A stretch of 64,000 nt of DNA from Lapidilactobacillus wuchangensis (GCF_003946645.1 NZ_RHOU01000001.1:1-64000); one strand, 5' to 3'. Numbered from the stretch's first letter, positions 11,301-19,569 are shown. The notes: a model not told the origin generated them from the sequence alone. A program made the numbers and translations.

Positions 11301-14300
11301 GTTCAAATGACAGTTCTGACCAATCAACAGGGAATCCACGCTGAAGGACCAACAATGTACACCGGTAATTCATTACCAACCGTAGCTGATTTCCATGTAA
11401 CAGCCACAGATGAAAGTGGCCATTCGATTCCGGTAACAGCTGATTTAAGTCAGGTTAATATGCAGAAGGCTGGTACTTATCCAGTTGTTTTAACTGCTAG
11501 CGATGGTCAGAAACTAACAGTTCAATTATCTGTCTTAACTAATCAACAAGAAATCCATGGACAGGCACCCACAATGTACACTGGGAATACTTTGCCAACT
11601 GTTACTGATTTCCATGCAACCGCGACAGATGAAAGTGGTCATTCGATTCCGGTGACAGTTGATTTGAGTCAGGTTAATATGCAGAAGGCTGGTACTTATC
11701 CAGTTGTTTTAACTGCTGGTGATGGTCAAAAGTTGACGGTTCAAATGACAGTTTTGACTAATGATCAAGGTATTCACGGCCAAGCACCAACCGTTTATAC
11801 AGGGAATGCAATGCCAACCGTGTCCGATTTCCATGTGACCGCGACAGATGAAAGTGGTCATTCGATTGCGGTGACAGCAGATTTGAGTCAGGTTAATATG
11901 CAAAAGGCCGGCACTTATCCGGTTGCCCTAACTTCTAGTGATGACCAGAAACTCACAGTTCAAATGACAGTTCTAGCTAATCAACAAGGAATTCATGCTG
12001 AAGCACCAACAATGTATACAGGGAATACAATGCCGACAGTAGTTGATTTCCACGCAACAGCGACAGATGAAAGTGGTCATTCGATTGCGGTGACTGCCGA
12101 CTTGAGTCAGGTTAACATGCAAAAAGCAGGTACTTATCCAGTTGTCTTAACGGCAAATGATGGTCAGAAATTGACTGTTCAAATGACTGTTTTGACCAAT
12201 GATCAAAGTATTCATGGCCAAGCACCAACAATGTACACTGGTAATTCATTGCCAACCGTAGCTGATTTCCATGTTACAGCAACAGACGAGAGCGGCCATT
12301 CAATTCCAGTAACCGCGGACTTAAGTCAAGTCAACATGCAGAAGGCCGGAACGTACCCAGTTGTCCTAACTGCAAGTGATGGTCAGAAACTCACAGTTCA
12401 AATGACAGTCTTAGCTAATCAACAACGAATCCACGCTGAAGCACCAACCGTGTATACAGGGAATACAATGCCAACCGTAGCTGATTTTCGCGTAGCAGCG
12501 ACAGATGAAAGTGGCCATTCAATTCCAGCCACAGCTGATCTGAGTCAGGTTAATATGCAGAAGGCAGGTACTTATCCAGTTGTCTTGACTGCAAGTGATG
12601 GTCAGAAGTTGACAGTTCAAATGACAGTTTTGACCAATGATCAAGGAATTCACGGCCAAGCACCAACAGTTTATACGGGAAATGCAATGCCAACTGTGGC
12701 TGATTTCCATGTAACTGCCACAGACGAGAGTGGTCGTTCAATTCCAGTAACCGCCGATTTAAGTCAAGTCAACATGCAGAAGGTCGGAACGTACCCAGTT
12801 GTCTTGACGGCAAGTGATGGTCAGAAATTGACGGTTCAGTTGACTGTTTTAACTAATCAACAAGGAATTCACGGTCAGGCACCAACGATGTACACCGGTA
12901 ATTCACTGCCAACAATTGCTGATTTCCATGTAACTGCCACAGACGAAAGTGGCCATTCAATTCCAGTGACCGCGGACTTAAGTCAAGTCAGCATGCAGAA
13001 GGCCGGAACGTACCCAGTTGTCTTGACGGCAAGTGATGGTCAGAAATTGACGGTTCAGTTGACTGTTTTAACTAATCAACAAGGAATTCACGGTCAGGCA
13101 CCAACAATGTACACCAGTAATTCACTGCCAACAATTGCTGATTTCCATGTAACTGCCACAGACGAAAGTGGCCATTCAATTCCAGTAACAGCTGATCTGA
13201 GTCAGGTTAATATGCAGAAGGCCGGCACATACCCAGTTGTCTTGACTGCTAGTGATGGTCAGAAGCTGACGGTTCAAATGACAGTTTTAACGAATCAACA
13301 GGGAATCCACGGCCAGGCACCAACAATGTACACCGGGAATTCATTGCCAACAGTAGCTGATTTCCACGTAACCGCGACAGATGAAAGTGGTCATTCGATT
13401 CCAGTGACAGCTGATTTGAGTCAGGTTAACATGCAGAAAGCGGGCACGTACCCAGTTGTCTTGACTGCAAGCGATGGCCAGAAACTAACAGTTCAGCTAA
13501 TCATTTTAGCGAATCATCAACAAATTCACGGTCAAGGATTGACGATGTACACTGGCAATGCGCTACCAACAGCCGCTGATTTTCAGGCAACAGCCACCGA
13601 TGAAAGTGGGGCACCAATTTCAGTAACTGCTGATCTGAGTCAGGTTGATCCGAATAAAGTGGGTAGTTATCCAGTCGTTTTACACGCTAGTAACGGCCAG
13701 ACACTGACAGTTACTTTAAAGATACTGGCTAATCGGGCAAGTTTAACTGCTAAGAATTACACGATGGTTCTGGGCAGTTCACAGCCAACATTGGAAGATT
13801 TTCAGGCCGTAGCTACTGATGAAGCTGGTATTGCCGGCGAAGCGATTCAAATGAACTTCGGCCAGGTTAATTTCCAGAAGGTTGGTCGATATCCAGTTCA
13901 GTTAAGAACGATGGCGGGACAAAGTCTGACAGTTGATTTAGCTATCGTGGCACCTACCACCACGCCGACGAAGCCCAAGACAACGGGACATTCGCAAACA
14001 CCAACAAAGCCGAATACCACTGGTCACAAAACAAAGCCACGGGATTCAGGTCATCATCAGACAGAGCCAGTCATTAATCCAGATCATCGGGGAACAATTA
14101 ATCGCCAGACCACTGCATCACAGGTGAATTCGCCACGTACGGCTGTTTCGGCGGACAACAACGCCAATAATTCTAATAATCGTTCAGCCGCAACGATGCC
14201 ACCAAATCAAAGCACTGCTAATCAGAGTCAAACACCATTGCCAACGGGAAGATTACCACAAACTAGTGATCAATCCGATAAACAACCGACAATTCTAGGT

Positions 14301-14369
14301 GTTCTGATGTCGGCACTATTAGCCTTAGCAGGGGCTTTAGGATTTAAAAAGAAGAAACAAAAGAAGTAG
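5346..14369 (+). CDS. Giant LPxTG-anchored BspA-like adhesin with 27 tandem 73-aa repeats
   Basis: A 3007-aa surface protein paralogous to the preceding gene. ATG 5346 follows GGAGGTG. The signal peptide ends near AHA-A (about residue 35). Residues about 99-432 are BspA-type leucine-rich repeats (IGxxAF, NNTALQSI). MBG-like domains occupy about 623-896 (TYNGDAP, PYNGQTQQP, KYAGEADP). Residues 898-2869 are 27 repeats of 73 aa (the last has 74). A Lys/Thr/Pro/His-rich wall-spanning region follows, then LPQTS at 2970-2974, a hydrophobic helix and FKKKKQKK. Position five of the sorting signal is Ser. The protein probably projects the leucine-rich/MBG head away from the wall on a long repeat stalk; the receptor is unknown. 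Repeats 13-25 are almost identical at DNA level, so length variation between strains is expected and assembly errors are possible here. Confidence 0.92.
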   Translation: MKKRFISYECERVLLAILLGTAGVGSVHEATAHAATNPATPEAEDTKVNQTNQQEENKVLNQMTTQSQPMQNGQPLSPAQMTRSAAPATNDLSSAQKNLLMTYNDSNQTAIITGSNDPNFTALDIPDVVVKDYIPYKVVGIQNGAFANDANLQSVRLGANMRSIDANVFTNDTNLQSVDFSKTTDFFSIGASAFANTGLQTVTLPNTIQQIYPSAFANCQQLTQINLPDSLYNIGAGAFMNNTALQSIQIPASLRAIADQTFSGDSALNQVTFELGSQLTSIGDQAFANDTSLVNLQIPATVTSIGQESFYQCHALNTVNFVQNGQLTSIGDRAFAEDQLEFTLTLPDSLTTIGNGAFMGNQIDQLTLNNGLQTIGNSAFAYNRLEPSLTIPSSVISIGMSGFEGNQLASVSSGGPNLQIGPDAFSYNRLTNVTAGNVTTTGIASSHNNATTYTNNKQVTLGDLFKLNLDGQTDLEKNLQVSQISNGVSYANGIFTVPVNTADFSFAWTYNDHGVPLYSGDYEVDADTDGIKAYNTVIMSGTKWIPDDNTSGAVEQNGTVLTPAQLGVTVTNPQGQTVPYVGSDNQLGAYQVSYSTPQYSLGNGQMSADSADVNANIIKRQATYVLAGTQQGTYNGDAPTLNPGNYQLTLSNGDNYQLTNGDLALANNVTGIDAGTYQVVLSPQGVTNLDALDNNRYEWTASNIGNALLQVMKAPQAIVIIGSMSVPYNGQTQQPTINQFPVVLSTESSTSSDPDAVTGDMFWTLQPGDLVATSGQPLQNVGQYQLTLTPAALSRFLQVHNSTDNDWQVISKNNSYTITPAIVTIAANNLSKYAGEADPTLTSTITEATPVENGSPLNYSINRVAGEAPGVYPISITTGDNPNYQVTTTPASFTILANHESVSGQNATMYAGDPLPDYQTFAATATDQAGQATSVTADLSQVHAQVPGTYPVTLRSSTGETKQVTLQVLANQQSLTGQNVTMYVGDSVPTIADFKAQATSKSGQALTPSLNLSQANLTMPGTYPVLLTTTDGQQRQVELTVLANQQRLTAQNYQLYVNGTMPTVADFQAHATDKAGQAESVMADTSQVNLKMPGNYPVTLTTADGQKQVVTVQVVASQASISGQDATVYVGDPTPTISAFKATATDESGQATAITADLSQANLKTPGNYPITLTTTGGQTKVVMLHVLANDAAISGQNYQMYVGDPQPTSTDFQASAVAEDGTKIPVTIDLSQAHLNQPGTYSVLLSASNGETKTVELQVLANQATLTAQNYQMYTNGTRPTAANFHALATTRNGQPEPVQVDLSQANLTLAGNYPVTLTTADGQTKVVTLQVLTNQQQISGHDVTMYAGDPAPTINDFAGKATDASGQPASVTADLTGVNLQVPGNYPVTLTSSDGQTKVVTLHVLVNQRHLSAENVTMTAGDPLPTVGDFHVQATNEAGQPVNVQLNFNGANLQTPGSYPITLTTTDGQSLTVTVQVQANHQSLTGTDATIYTNGSQPVASTFKALATNKLGASMPVQVDLSQANLRVAGDYPVQLTTTDGQHKTVTLHVLADQQKINGQNATIYTTSATPTSATFAASATAINGQVLPVQVDLSKVNLHQAGNYPVLLTTSDGQSREVNLQVLANQQNISGHNAQMYVGETLPTVMSFAGSATDENGQPVSVRADLSQANLQKPGTYLVNLISSDGQTKMVTLTVLANQATFKASDYSTYTGNSMPTVADFQATATDENGQPISVTADFSQVDLNKAGTYPVVLTASNGQKQTVQLTVQTNQQGIHAEAPTMYTGNAMPTIADFHVTATDESGHSIPVTADLSQVNMQKAGTYPVVLTASDGQKLTVQMTVLTNQQGIHAEGPTMYTGNSMPTVAGFHATATDESGHSVPVTVDLSQVNMQKAGTYPVVLTAGDGQKLTVQMTVLTNDQGIHGQAPTVYTGNAMPTVSDFHVTATDESGHSIPVTAGFSQVNMQKAGTYPVILTASDGQKLTVQMTVLTNQQGIHAEGPTMYTGNSLPTVADFHVTATDESGHSIPVTADLSQVNMQKAGTYPVVLTASDGQKLTVQLSVLTNQQEIHGQAPTMYTGNTLPTVTDFHATATDESGHSIPVTVDLSQVNMQKAGTYPVVLTAGDGQKLTVQMTVLTNDQGIHGQAPTVYTGNAMPTVSDFHVTATDESGHSIAVTADLSQVNMQKAGTYPVALTSSDDQKLTVQMTVLANQQGIHAEAPTMYTGNTMPTVVDFHATATDESGHSIAVTADLSQVNMQKAGTYPVVLTANDGQKLTVQMTVLTNDQSIHGQAPTMYTGNSLPTVADFHVTATDESGHSIPVTADLSQVNMQKAGTYPVVLTASDGQKLTVQMTVLANQQRIHAEAPTVYTGNTMPTVADFRVAATDESGHSIPATADLSQVNMQKAGTYPVVLTASDGQKLTVQMTVLTNDQGIHGQAPTVYTGNAMPTVADFHVTATDESGRSIPVTADLSQVNMQKVGTYPVVLTASDGQKLTVQLTVLTNQQGIHGQAPTMYTGNSLPTIADFHVTATDESGHSIPVTADLSQVSMQKAGTYPVVLTASDGQKLTVQLTVLTNQQGIHGQAPTMYTSNSLPTIADFHVTATDESGHSIPVTADLSQVNMQKAGTYPVVLTASDGQKLTVQMTVLTNQQGIHGQAPTMYTGNSLPTVADFHVTATDESGHSIPVTADLSQVNMQKAGTYPVVLTASDGQKLTVQLIILANHQQIHGQGLTMYTGNALPTAADFQATATDESGAPISVTADLSQVDPNKVGSYPVVLHASNGQTLTVTLKILANRASLTAKNYTMVLGSSQPTLEDFQAVATDEAGIAGEAIQMNFGQVNFQKVGRYPVQLRTMAGQSLTVDLAIVAPTTTPTKPKTTGHSQTPTKPNTTGHKTKPRDSGHHQTEPVINPDHRGTINRQTTASQVNSPRTAVSADNNANNSNNRSAATMPPNQSTANQSQTPLPTGRLPQTSDQSDKQPTILGVLMSALLALAGALGFKKKKQKK
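8037..13952 (+). repeat. 27 tandem 219-bp repeats; units 13-25 nearly identical
   Basis: Repeat boundaries were placed at the Asn codon of NQQ/NDQ/NHQ. Units 1-12 and 26-27 are diverged. Units 13-25 (10665-13511) share TATDESGHSIPVTADLSQVN and YPVVLTASDGQKLTVQ with few changes. Within this block, units of type HAEx and HGQx alternate for long stretches, which suggests amplification by unequal crossing-over of more than one unit at a time. Confidence 0.93.
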
Positions 14370-14419
14370 TTCAATTTGACACAGTCACTAATCCTGATGC
14401 TTGCAAACTGAACCATTAG

Positions 14420-14466
14420 AAAAGCGTCCACGACTATCCAATTCGGATAATTGTGGACGCTTTTTA
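14420..14466. terminator. Bidirectional intrinsic terminator between adhesin and lexA
   Basis: The stem AAAAGCGTCCAC / GTGGACGCTTTTT with inner TATCC-GGATA pairing has A and T tracts on both sides. It lies between two convergent genes and can end both transcripts. Confidence 0.9.
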
Positions 14467-14484
14467 CATAGATAATATAAAAAA

Positions 14485-15105
14485 TTAAATATGGCTGCGA
14501 TAGAGACTGATCACCTTGCCCAGAATAGTGACATTGGGCAGAATAATTGGTGGCATAGTATCATTCTCTGGCTGTAAACGAATATGACCTTTTTCTTTAA
14601 AGAATCGTTTGCAGGTGGCTTCGTTTTCCTCGGTCATGGCAATGACAATATCGCCATTCTGGGCGTCGCGTTGTTGACGAACAATCACCTGATCACCGCT
14701 AAAAATACCAGCGTTGATCATACTTTCGCCCCGAATCGTTAGCATAAATAAGTTGTTGTCATCTAAATTAAGATCTGGTGGCAACGGGAAGTAGTCAGTG
14801 GCATCTTCAACGGCAAGAATAGGTTCACCGGCAGTGACAACGCCTAATAAGGGAATTGCTTTCTTTTGAATGCCTAACGCATCCAGGCCAGCTTCAGTCA
14901 CTTCAATTGCCCGTGGCTTGGTGGGATCACGTTGTAGCAGGCCCTTTTTCTCAAGTCGGGATAGGTGACCGTGAACTGTGGAAGTTGAAGACAGTTGTAC
15001 GGCGGCACCGATTTCTCGAACAGTTGGCGGATAACCGCAATCATTAACAGTTTCATAGATAAAACGTAATACATCTAATTGTTTCGCACTTACAGGTTTA
15101 GTCAT
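14485..15105 (-). CDS. lexA: LexA, SOS transcriptional repressor
   Basis: A 206-aa LexA that represses SOS genes until RecA-stimulated self-cleavage. The N-terminal winged helix (about residues 1-70) carries [10 protein letters not shown] and [10 protein letters not shown]. The self-cleavage site is Ala92-Gly93 (VVTAGEP). The catalytic dyad is Ser128 (RGESMINAG) and Lys166 (CKRFF). The start is the ATG at 15105 (MTKPVS) behind AGGTG; a TTG 12 bases upstream gives a poorer start. It is convergent with the adhesin gene and divergent from ynzC, as in other lactobacilli and Bacillus, where lexA and the yneA/ynzC region are adjacent. Confidence 0.97.
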   Translation of the reverse strand: MTKPVSAKQLDVLRFIYETVNDCGYPPTVREIGAAVQLSSTSTVHGHLSRLEKKGLLQRDPTKPRAIEVTEAGLDALGIQKKAIPLLGVVTAGEPILAVEDATDYFPLPPDLNLDDNNLFMLTIRGESMINAGIFSGDQVIVRQQRDAQNGDIVIAMTEENEATCKRFFKEKGHIRLQPENDTMPPIILPNVTILGKVISLYRSHI

Positions 15106-15251
15106 GGGACACCTCAATATTTTTTACAAGAATCTCGTTCAATGCTTTCGCATTCGAAAAAGCATTCTAATCAATTTTAAATTCTGATTAAAATGCGTTA
15201 TGATATAACTATGTTTTCTAGTACTATATTATCATAAGCAAACTAAGTTAT

Positions 15252-15265
15252 CAAACGGATGTTCG
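15252..15265 (+). promoter_or_regulatory. Probable LexA box upstream of ynzC
   Basis: CAAACGGATGTTCG matches the Gram-positive LexA operator CGAACNNNNGTTCG in all but one specified base. It lies in the lexA-ynzC intergenic region, 40 bp before the ynzC start, so it more likely controls ynzC; a role for lexA itself is possible. The nearest -10-like hexamer on the plus strand is TATGAT at 15199-15204. Confidence 0.5.
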
Positions 15266-15304
15266 TGTATTTTACAGTTTGATTAAATTATTTTGGAGGT
15301 TATC

Positions 15305-15550
15305 ATGAGTGAAATTGATCCTAAATTAATTGCTCGTATTAATGAACTAGCTGCTAAGGCGAAAACTAGCGAATTAAGTCCTGAAGAAGAGCAGGAGCGG
15401 CAACAATTGCGCCAAGACTATTTGCAGGCTTTTCGTGACAGTTTTCGGACGCAAATCGAGGACTTACGAATTTATAATCAAGAGGGCAAGGAAGTTACGC
15501 CTGATAAAGTCAAAAAAGTTCAACGCGATAAGAATTTACGTGATGATTAG
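15305..15550 (+). CDS. ynzC: DUF896 family protein YnzC
   Basis: A small, highly charged protein of 81 aa of the DUF896 family (YnzC in Bacillus). It matches the family by length and by ARINELAAKAK, LSPEEEQERQQLRQ and YLQAFR. The family forms a helical hairpin; its function is not established. In B. subtilis the gene belongs to the SOS-controlled yneA-yneB-ynzC group, which fits the LexA-like box just upstream. GGAGG sits at 15295-15299, so the start is ATG 15305. Confidence 0.9.
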   Translation: MSEIDPKLIARINELAAKAKTSELSPEEEQERQQLRQDYLQAFRDSFRTQIEDLRIYNQEGKEVTPDKVKKVQRDKNLRDD

Positions 15551-15666
15551 TGGTTACTGAAAAGTTTATGGGAAATTTGTGATATTTTTCTGCTTGGCCA
15601 CTTGCATATTGTTAGTGAATCTGGGTAAAATAAGATTAGCATTTTTTAATTAAGGAGTTTTTTAAG

Positions 15667-15900
15667 ATGAACATGGGTTTAGCAATCACTTTAATTATTT
15701 TGGCACTTTTAGTCGGCGCTGTTGCAGGTTTCTTTGGCGCTCGGGCTTACATGAAGAAATATTTCAAAGACAATCCACCGGTTAATTCTGATATGATGCG
15801 GGCAATGATGGTGCAAATGGGGCAGAAGCCTTCTGAAAAGAAGCTTCATCAAATGATGTCTGCCATGAAGGCACAACAAGCTAAGCAAGAGAAAAAGTAG
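15667..15900 (+). CDS. yneF: UPF0154 family membrane protein YneF
   Basis: A 77-aa protein with one N-terminal membrane helix (residues about 5-27, ending FFGARAYMKKY) and a short Lys/Met-rich cytoplasmic tail (PPVNSDMMRAMMVQMGQKPS). Length and these motifs are typical of UPF0154/YneF. The function is unknown. It follows ynzC by 116 bases and is closed by a terminator, so it may be transcribed alone or with ynzC. AAGGAG precedes the ATG. Confidence 0.92.
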   Translation: MNMGLAITLIILALLVGAVAGFFGARAYMKKYFKDNPPVNSDMMRAMMVQMGQKPSEKKLHQMMSAMKAQQAKQEKK

Positions 15901-15929
15901 CCTTTTTTGATATCACGTCGATTTAATCG

Positions 15930-15955
15930 CAGGTGCGCCTAGCACCTGTTTTTTT
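15930..15955 (+). terminator. Intrinsic terminator after yneF
   Basis: CAGGTGC / GCACCTG stem with a 5-nt loop followed by seven T residues, just upstream of the ABC exporter genes. Confidence 0.88.
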
Positions 15956-15986
15956 GTTGCATTTTTTAAGGATACGAGGACAGATT

Positions 15987-17756
15987 ATGGGAATTTTTAA
16001 GAAATTAGGCTGGTTTTTTAAAGCCGAAAAGAAACGTTACACTTGGGGTTTAATATTTTTGTTAATGGCTGATTTGGCCGGCTTAGTCCCGCCACGCGTG
16101 ATTGGTATTTTAGCGGATAAGATGGGCGCCAAGCAATTAACGCTGCCGCTGCTATTTAGTTGGTTAGGCTTTTTACTATTAGCGGCGGTTGTGCAGTATT
16201 TAAGTCGGTTTGGCTGGCGCAATATGATTTGGGGCGGCGCGGCGACCTTAGAACGTGAATTACGGACGCAATTATTTAGTCACTTTCTGAAAATGGACGC
16301 GACTTTCTTTCAGCGTCATCGAACTGGTGACTTAATGGCTCACGCGACCAATGACCTGAATGCGGTGCAAAACGTGGCCGGTGCCGGCATTTTAACCTTT
16401 GCCGATTCGATTTTAACTGGTGGGACAACAATTGTGGCAATGCTGATCTTTGTTGACTGGCGCTTGACTTTAGTCGCCTTGTTGCCGATGCCGTTGCTGG
16501 CAGTGATGGCCCGCGTTTTAGGTAAACACTTGCACAGCGCTTTCAGTGAATCGCAGGCGGCTTTTTCCCGGTTGAATGATAAAACGCAAGAGTCAGTCAG
16601 TGGGGTTAAAGTCATCAAAACATTTGGTCAGGAAGACGAAGACGTTGCTGATTTTGAACAGATTGTCGACAAAACGATCACGATTAATAAAAAAGTTTAT
16701 CGAATTGATTCATTATTTGATCCGATTACGACGCTGATTATTGGGCTGACTTATGCGATTACGATTGCCTATGGGGGCCATTTAGTGGTAACGCAGGCGA
16801 TTACGTTAGGGCAATTGATTTCCTTCGTGGCTTATATTGGTGCCTTAGTTTGGCCAATGTTTGCGATTGGTCGGTTATTTAACGTGATCGAACGTGGCAA
16901 TGCCAGTTATGACCGAGTTCAGGAATTGCTCAATGAAACCAGCGAGGCGGTTACCCCTAAAGTTGCTGGGACCCACAGTTTACATGGCGATTTGGACTAT
17001 CAAGTGTCTGAATTCAAGTACCCTGACGATCCACGAGTTGCTTTGAAGCAGATTCACTTTGAATTAAAGCAAGGTCAGACGCTGGGCTTAGTTGGTCGCG
17101 TTGGCGCTGGTAAAACCACCATTATTAAATTATTACTGCGTGAGTTTGACCATTATCAAGGCAAAATAACAATTGGTGGTCATGATATTCGTGATTATAA
17201 CTTGGACAGTGTTTTAGCCAGCATTGGTTATGTGCCTCAGGAAAATTTCCTGTTTTCAACAAATATTCGCGATAATATTCGTTTTGCAGCGATGACCAAA
17301 CCGCAAGAAGAGGTTGAGCAGGCAGCTAAGGAAAGTGCGATTCACGAAGATATTCTGAACTTCTCGCAACAATATGATACTTTGGTTGGCGAGAAGGGCG
17401 TTTCCTTATCCGGTGGACAGAAGCAGCGGTTGTCGATTGCTCGAGCGATTATGACACTGCCAGAAATTCTGATTCTTGATGACGCCTTGTCCGCAGTTGA
17501 TGCGAAAACAGAAGCAGAAATTTTAACTGATTTAAAAGAAGATCGTGATCAAAAAACCACGATTATTGCTGCCCATCGCTTAAGCAGTGTGGCCAATGCC
17601 GATGAAATTCTGGTGATCGATGATGGTCAAATCGTTGAACGTGGTAATCATGAAGAATTACTAGCCAATGACGGCTGGTACGCTGAAATGTGGCGTAAGC
17701 AACAAATTGAATCACAGTTGGGAGGTGAATCGAATGACGCAGAAACAAACGAATAA
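15987..17756 (+). CDS. Heterodimeric ABC exporter subunit 1 (YheI/MdlA-like)
   Basis: A 589-aa half-transporter with an N-terminal membrane domain (about residues 1-310) and a C-terminal nucleotide-binding domain. Visible ATPase motifs are Walker A GRVGAGKTT, Q-loop VPQEN, a canonical signature LSGGQKQR, Walker B ILILDDALS and switch AAHRLS. The residue after the Walker B Asp is Asp, not the catalytic Glu, so this subunit should carry the degenerate ATP site. The start ATG 15987 lies behind ACGAGGA. It overlaps the next gene by 23 bases and the two form one exporter of the BmrCD/LmrCD/TM287-288 type. The substrate is probably lipophilic or drug-like but cannot be read from sequence. Confidence 0.93.
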   Translation: MGIFKKLGWFFKAEKKRYTWGLIFLLMADLAGLVPPRVIGILADKMGAKQLTLPLLFSWLGFLLLAAVVQYLSRFGWRNMIWGGAATLERELRTQLFSHFLKMDATFFQRHRTGDLMAHATNDLNAVQNVAGAGILTFADSILTGGTTIVAMLIFVDWRLTLVALLPMPLLAVMARVLGKHLHSAFSESQAAFSRLNDKTQESVSGVKVIKTFGQEDEDVADFEQIVDKTITINKKVYRIDSLFDPITTLIIGLTYAITIAYGGHLVVTQAITLGQLISFVAYIGALVWPMFAIGRLFNVIERGNASYDRVQELLNETSEAVTPKVAGTHSLHGDLDYQVSEFKYPDDPRVALKQIHFELKQGQTLGLVGRVGAGKTTIIKLLLREFDHYQGKITIGGHDIRDYNLDSVLASIGYVPQENFLFSTNIRDNIRFAAMTKPQEEVEQAAKESAIHEDILNFSQQYDTLVGEKGVSLSGGQKQRLSIARAIMTLPEILILDDALSAVDAKTEAEILTDLKEDRDQKTTIIAAHRLSSVANADEILVIDDGQIVERGNHEELLANDGWYAEMWRKQQIESQLGGESNDAETNE

Positions 17757-19569
17757 TCAGAACAAAAATACTGAACAGACTAACAATAATCAACAACAAT
17801 CCATTTGGTCCCAAAGTATTCCAGTTAAAGAGCAGACCCAAATTATCAAGCGAATGCTGAAGTTTTCACTGCCATTTAAGTGGTTGTTCATTAGTGCCAT
17901 TATTACTTCGGCAGCTTTAGCAATCGTCAACATTTTGCTACCGAAATTGTTACAAGTCTTTATGGATAAGTATTTAACCGTGAAAACCGGCACAACTCGG
18001 GTCATTTTAGGTTTTGCGGCCTTATACTTCATGGGAACAGTTTTAAAGGCCATTTTACAATTTACTAGCAACTACACTTATTCAGTTGGTGCGGAAAAAT
18101 CATTAGAGTCAGTGCGGGAGAAATTATTCCGTAAATTACACACTTTAGGGATGCGTTATTTTGACTTGACACCAGCTGGTTCGATTGTTTCTCGGGTAAC
18201 GAACGATACGATGACAATCATGGATTTCTTACAAGTATTCGCTTCAATTTTAACGGGGACCTTCGCAATTGTTTCAGCCTTTATTGCCATGCACACCCTG
18301 AACGCCCGTGGTTCCTGGATTGTTTTAGCCTTTTTGCCGTTACTGATGCTAGCCATTTGGTACTATGCCAAATACAGTTCGTGGGTTTACCGGAAAATGC
18401 GGGAAAAGCTCAGTGAGTTAAATATCAAATTAAATGAATCGATTGAAGGTATGTCGATTATTCGCCAATTCCGCCAAGAAAAGCGGATCAGTCAAGAATT
18501 TGAAAAAACCAATGGTGAGTACTTAGCAACCCGTAAAGCAATGATTCGGACAAACTCATTGTTACTTTCTTCCTTGATCAATCTCTTGTATGCCTTGGCC
18601 TTGACCTTGGTGTTGGGGCAGTTTGGCTTATTATCACAGCATCAGTTTGTGGAGGCCGGCGTGATTTATGCCTTTACGACCTATGTGTCTAACTTCTTTA
18701 ATCCAATGTCAGACATGATGGATTCGTTGTCAGCGTTACAAGACGGTGTGGTTGCCGGCAAGCGGATTTTCCGAATTCTCGATGATGACCATTTGACGCC
18801 GCAACAGAATCCAAAGGCCAGTGGTACGATTACTACTGGTGAAATTGAATTTCGTCACGTTTCCTTTGCTTATGATGGGCAACATGAAATTCTCCACGAT
18901 GTGTCCTTTGTTGCCAAGCCAGGACAAACCGTGGGTATTGTTGGTCACACTGGTTCAGGTAAAAGTTCAATTATTAATATCATGATGCGCTTTTATGAAT
19001 TTTACGAAGGTCAGATCTTGATTGATGGCCGTGATATCAAGGATTATCCGATGTCAGATCTGCGTCAGAAAATGGGCCTTGTTTTGCAAGATTCGTTTAT
19101 GTTTTATGGTGATGTGGCTTCTAATATTCGCTTATTTAACGAAGATATTACTGATCAACAAATTGAAGCAGCCGCTGAATTCGTTCAGGCAGATACGTTT
19201 ATTAATCAGTTAACTAATCGTTATCATGCGCGAGTTATTGAAGGTGGTAGTCAATTTTCAAGTGGGCAACGGCAATTAATTTCCTTTGCGCGAACAGTTG
19301 TGACTAATCCGAAGATTCTGGTACTTGATGAGGCGACAGCTAACATTGATACTGAAACTGAAAGCCTGATTCAAGAAGGTCTCCGCCGGATTCGTCGTGG
19401 TCGGACGACAATTGCGATTGCCCATCGGCTCTCAACGATTAAGGATGCCGAGCAAATTATTGTGCTAGATGCTGGGAAAATTGTGGAACATGGTACTCAC
19501 GAGGAACTCTTGGCTCAACATGGTCGCTATTATCAGTTGTATCAATTACAACAGGGTAAGGCAGAGTAG
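17734..19569 (+). CDS. Heterodimeric ABC exporter subunit 2 (YheH/MdlB-like)
   Basis: A 611-aa half-transporter, partner of the preceding gene. GGAGGTGAATCG precedes ATG 17734, inside the upstream gene, so translation is probably coupled. After a Gln/Asn-rich hydrophilic head (about 1-35) come a six-helix membrane domain and an ATPase domain with Walker A GHTGSGKSS, Q-loop VLQDS, signature FSSGQRQ, Walker B ILVLDEATAN and switch AHRLST. Here the catalytic Glu is present but the signature is degenerate, the mirror image of subunit 1. The pair therefore has one active and one degenerate ATP site. No own terminator is seen; the first hairpin with a T tract is at 19930-19987, inside repeat E2. 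Confidence 0.93.
   Translation: MTQKQTNNQNKNTEQTNNNQQQSIWSQSIPVKEQTQIIKRMLKFSLPFKWLFISAIITSAALAIVNILLPKLLQVFMDKYLTVKTGTTRVILGFAALYFMGTVLKAILQFTSNYTYSVGAEKSLESVREKLFRKLHTLGMRYFDLTPAGSIVSRVTNDTMTIMDFLQVFASILTGTFAIVSAFIAMHTLNARGSWIVLAFLPLLMLAIWYYAKYSSWVYRKMREKLSELNIKLNESIEGMSIIRQFRQEKRISQEFEKTNGEYLATRKAMIRTNSLLLSSLINLLYALALTLVLGQFGLLSQHQFVEAGVIYAFTTYVSNFFNPMSDMMDSLSALQDGVVAGKRIFRILDDDHLTPQQNPKASGTITTGEIEFRHVSFAYDGQHEILHDVSFVAKPGQTVGIVGHTGSGKSSIINIMMRFYEFYEGQILIDGRDIKDYPMSDLRQKMGLVLQDSFMFYGDVASNIRLFNEDITDQQIEAAAEFVQADTFINQLTNRYHARVIEGGSQFSSGQRQLISFARTVVTNPKILVLDEATANIDTETESLIQEGLRRIRRGRTTIAIAHRLSTIKDAEQIIVLDAGKIVEHGTHEELLAQHGRYYQLYQLQQGKAE

Noticed and set aside
8037..13952. Regular 219-bp spacing could suggest a CRISPR or satellite array
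   Set aside because: The repeats are contiguous, in frame and part of one long protein with clear domain periodicity. There are no spacers and no cas genes.
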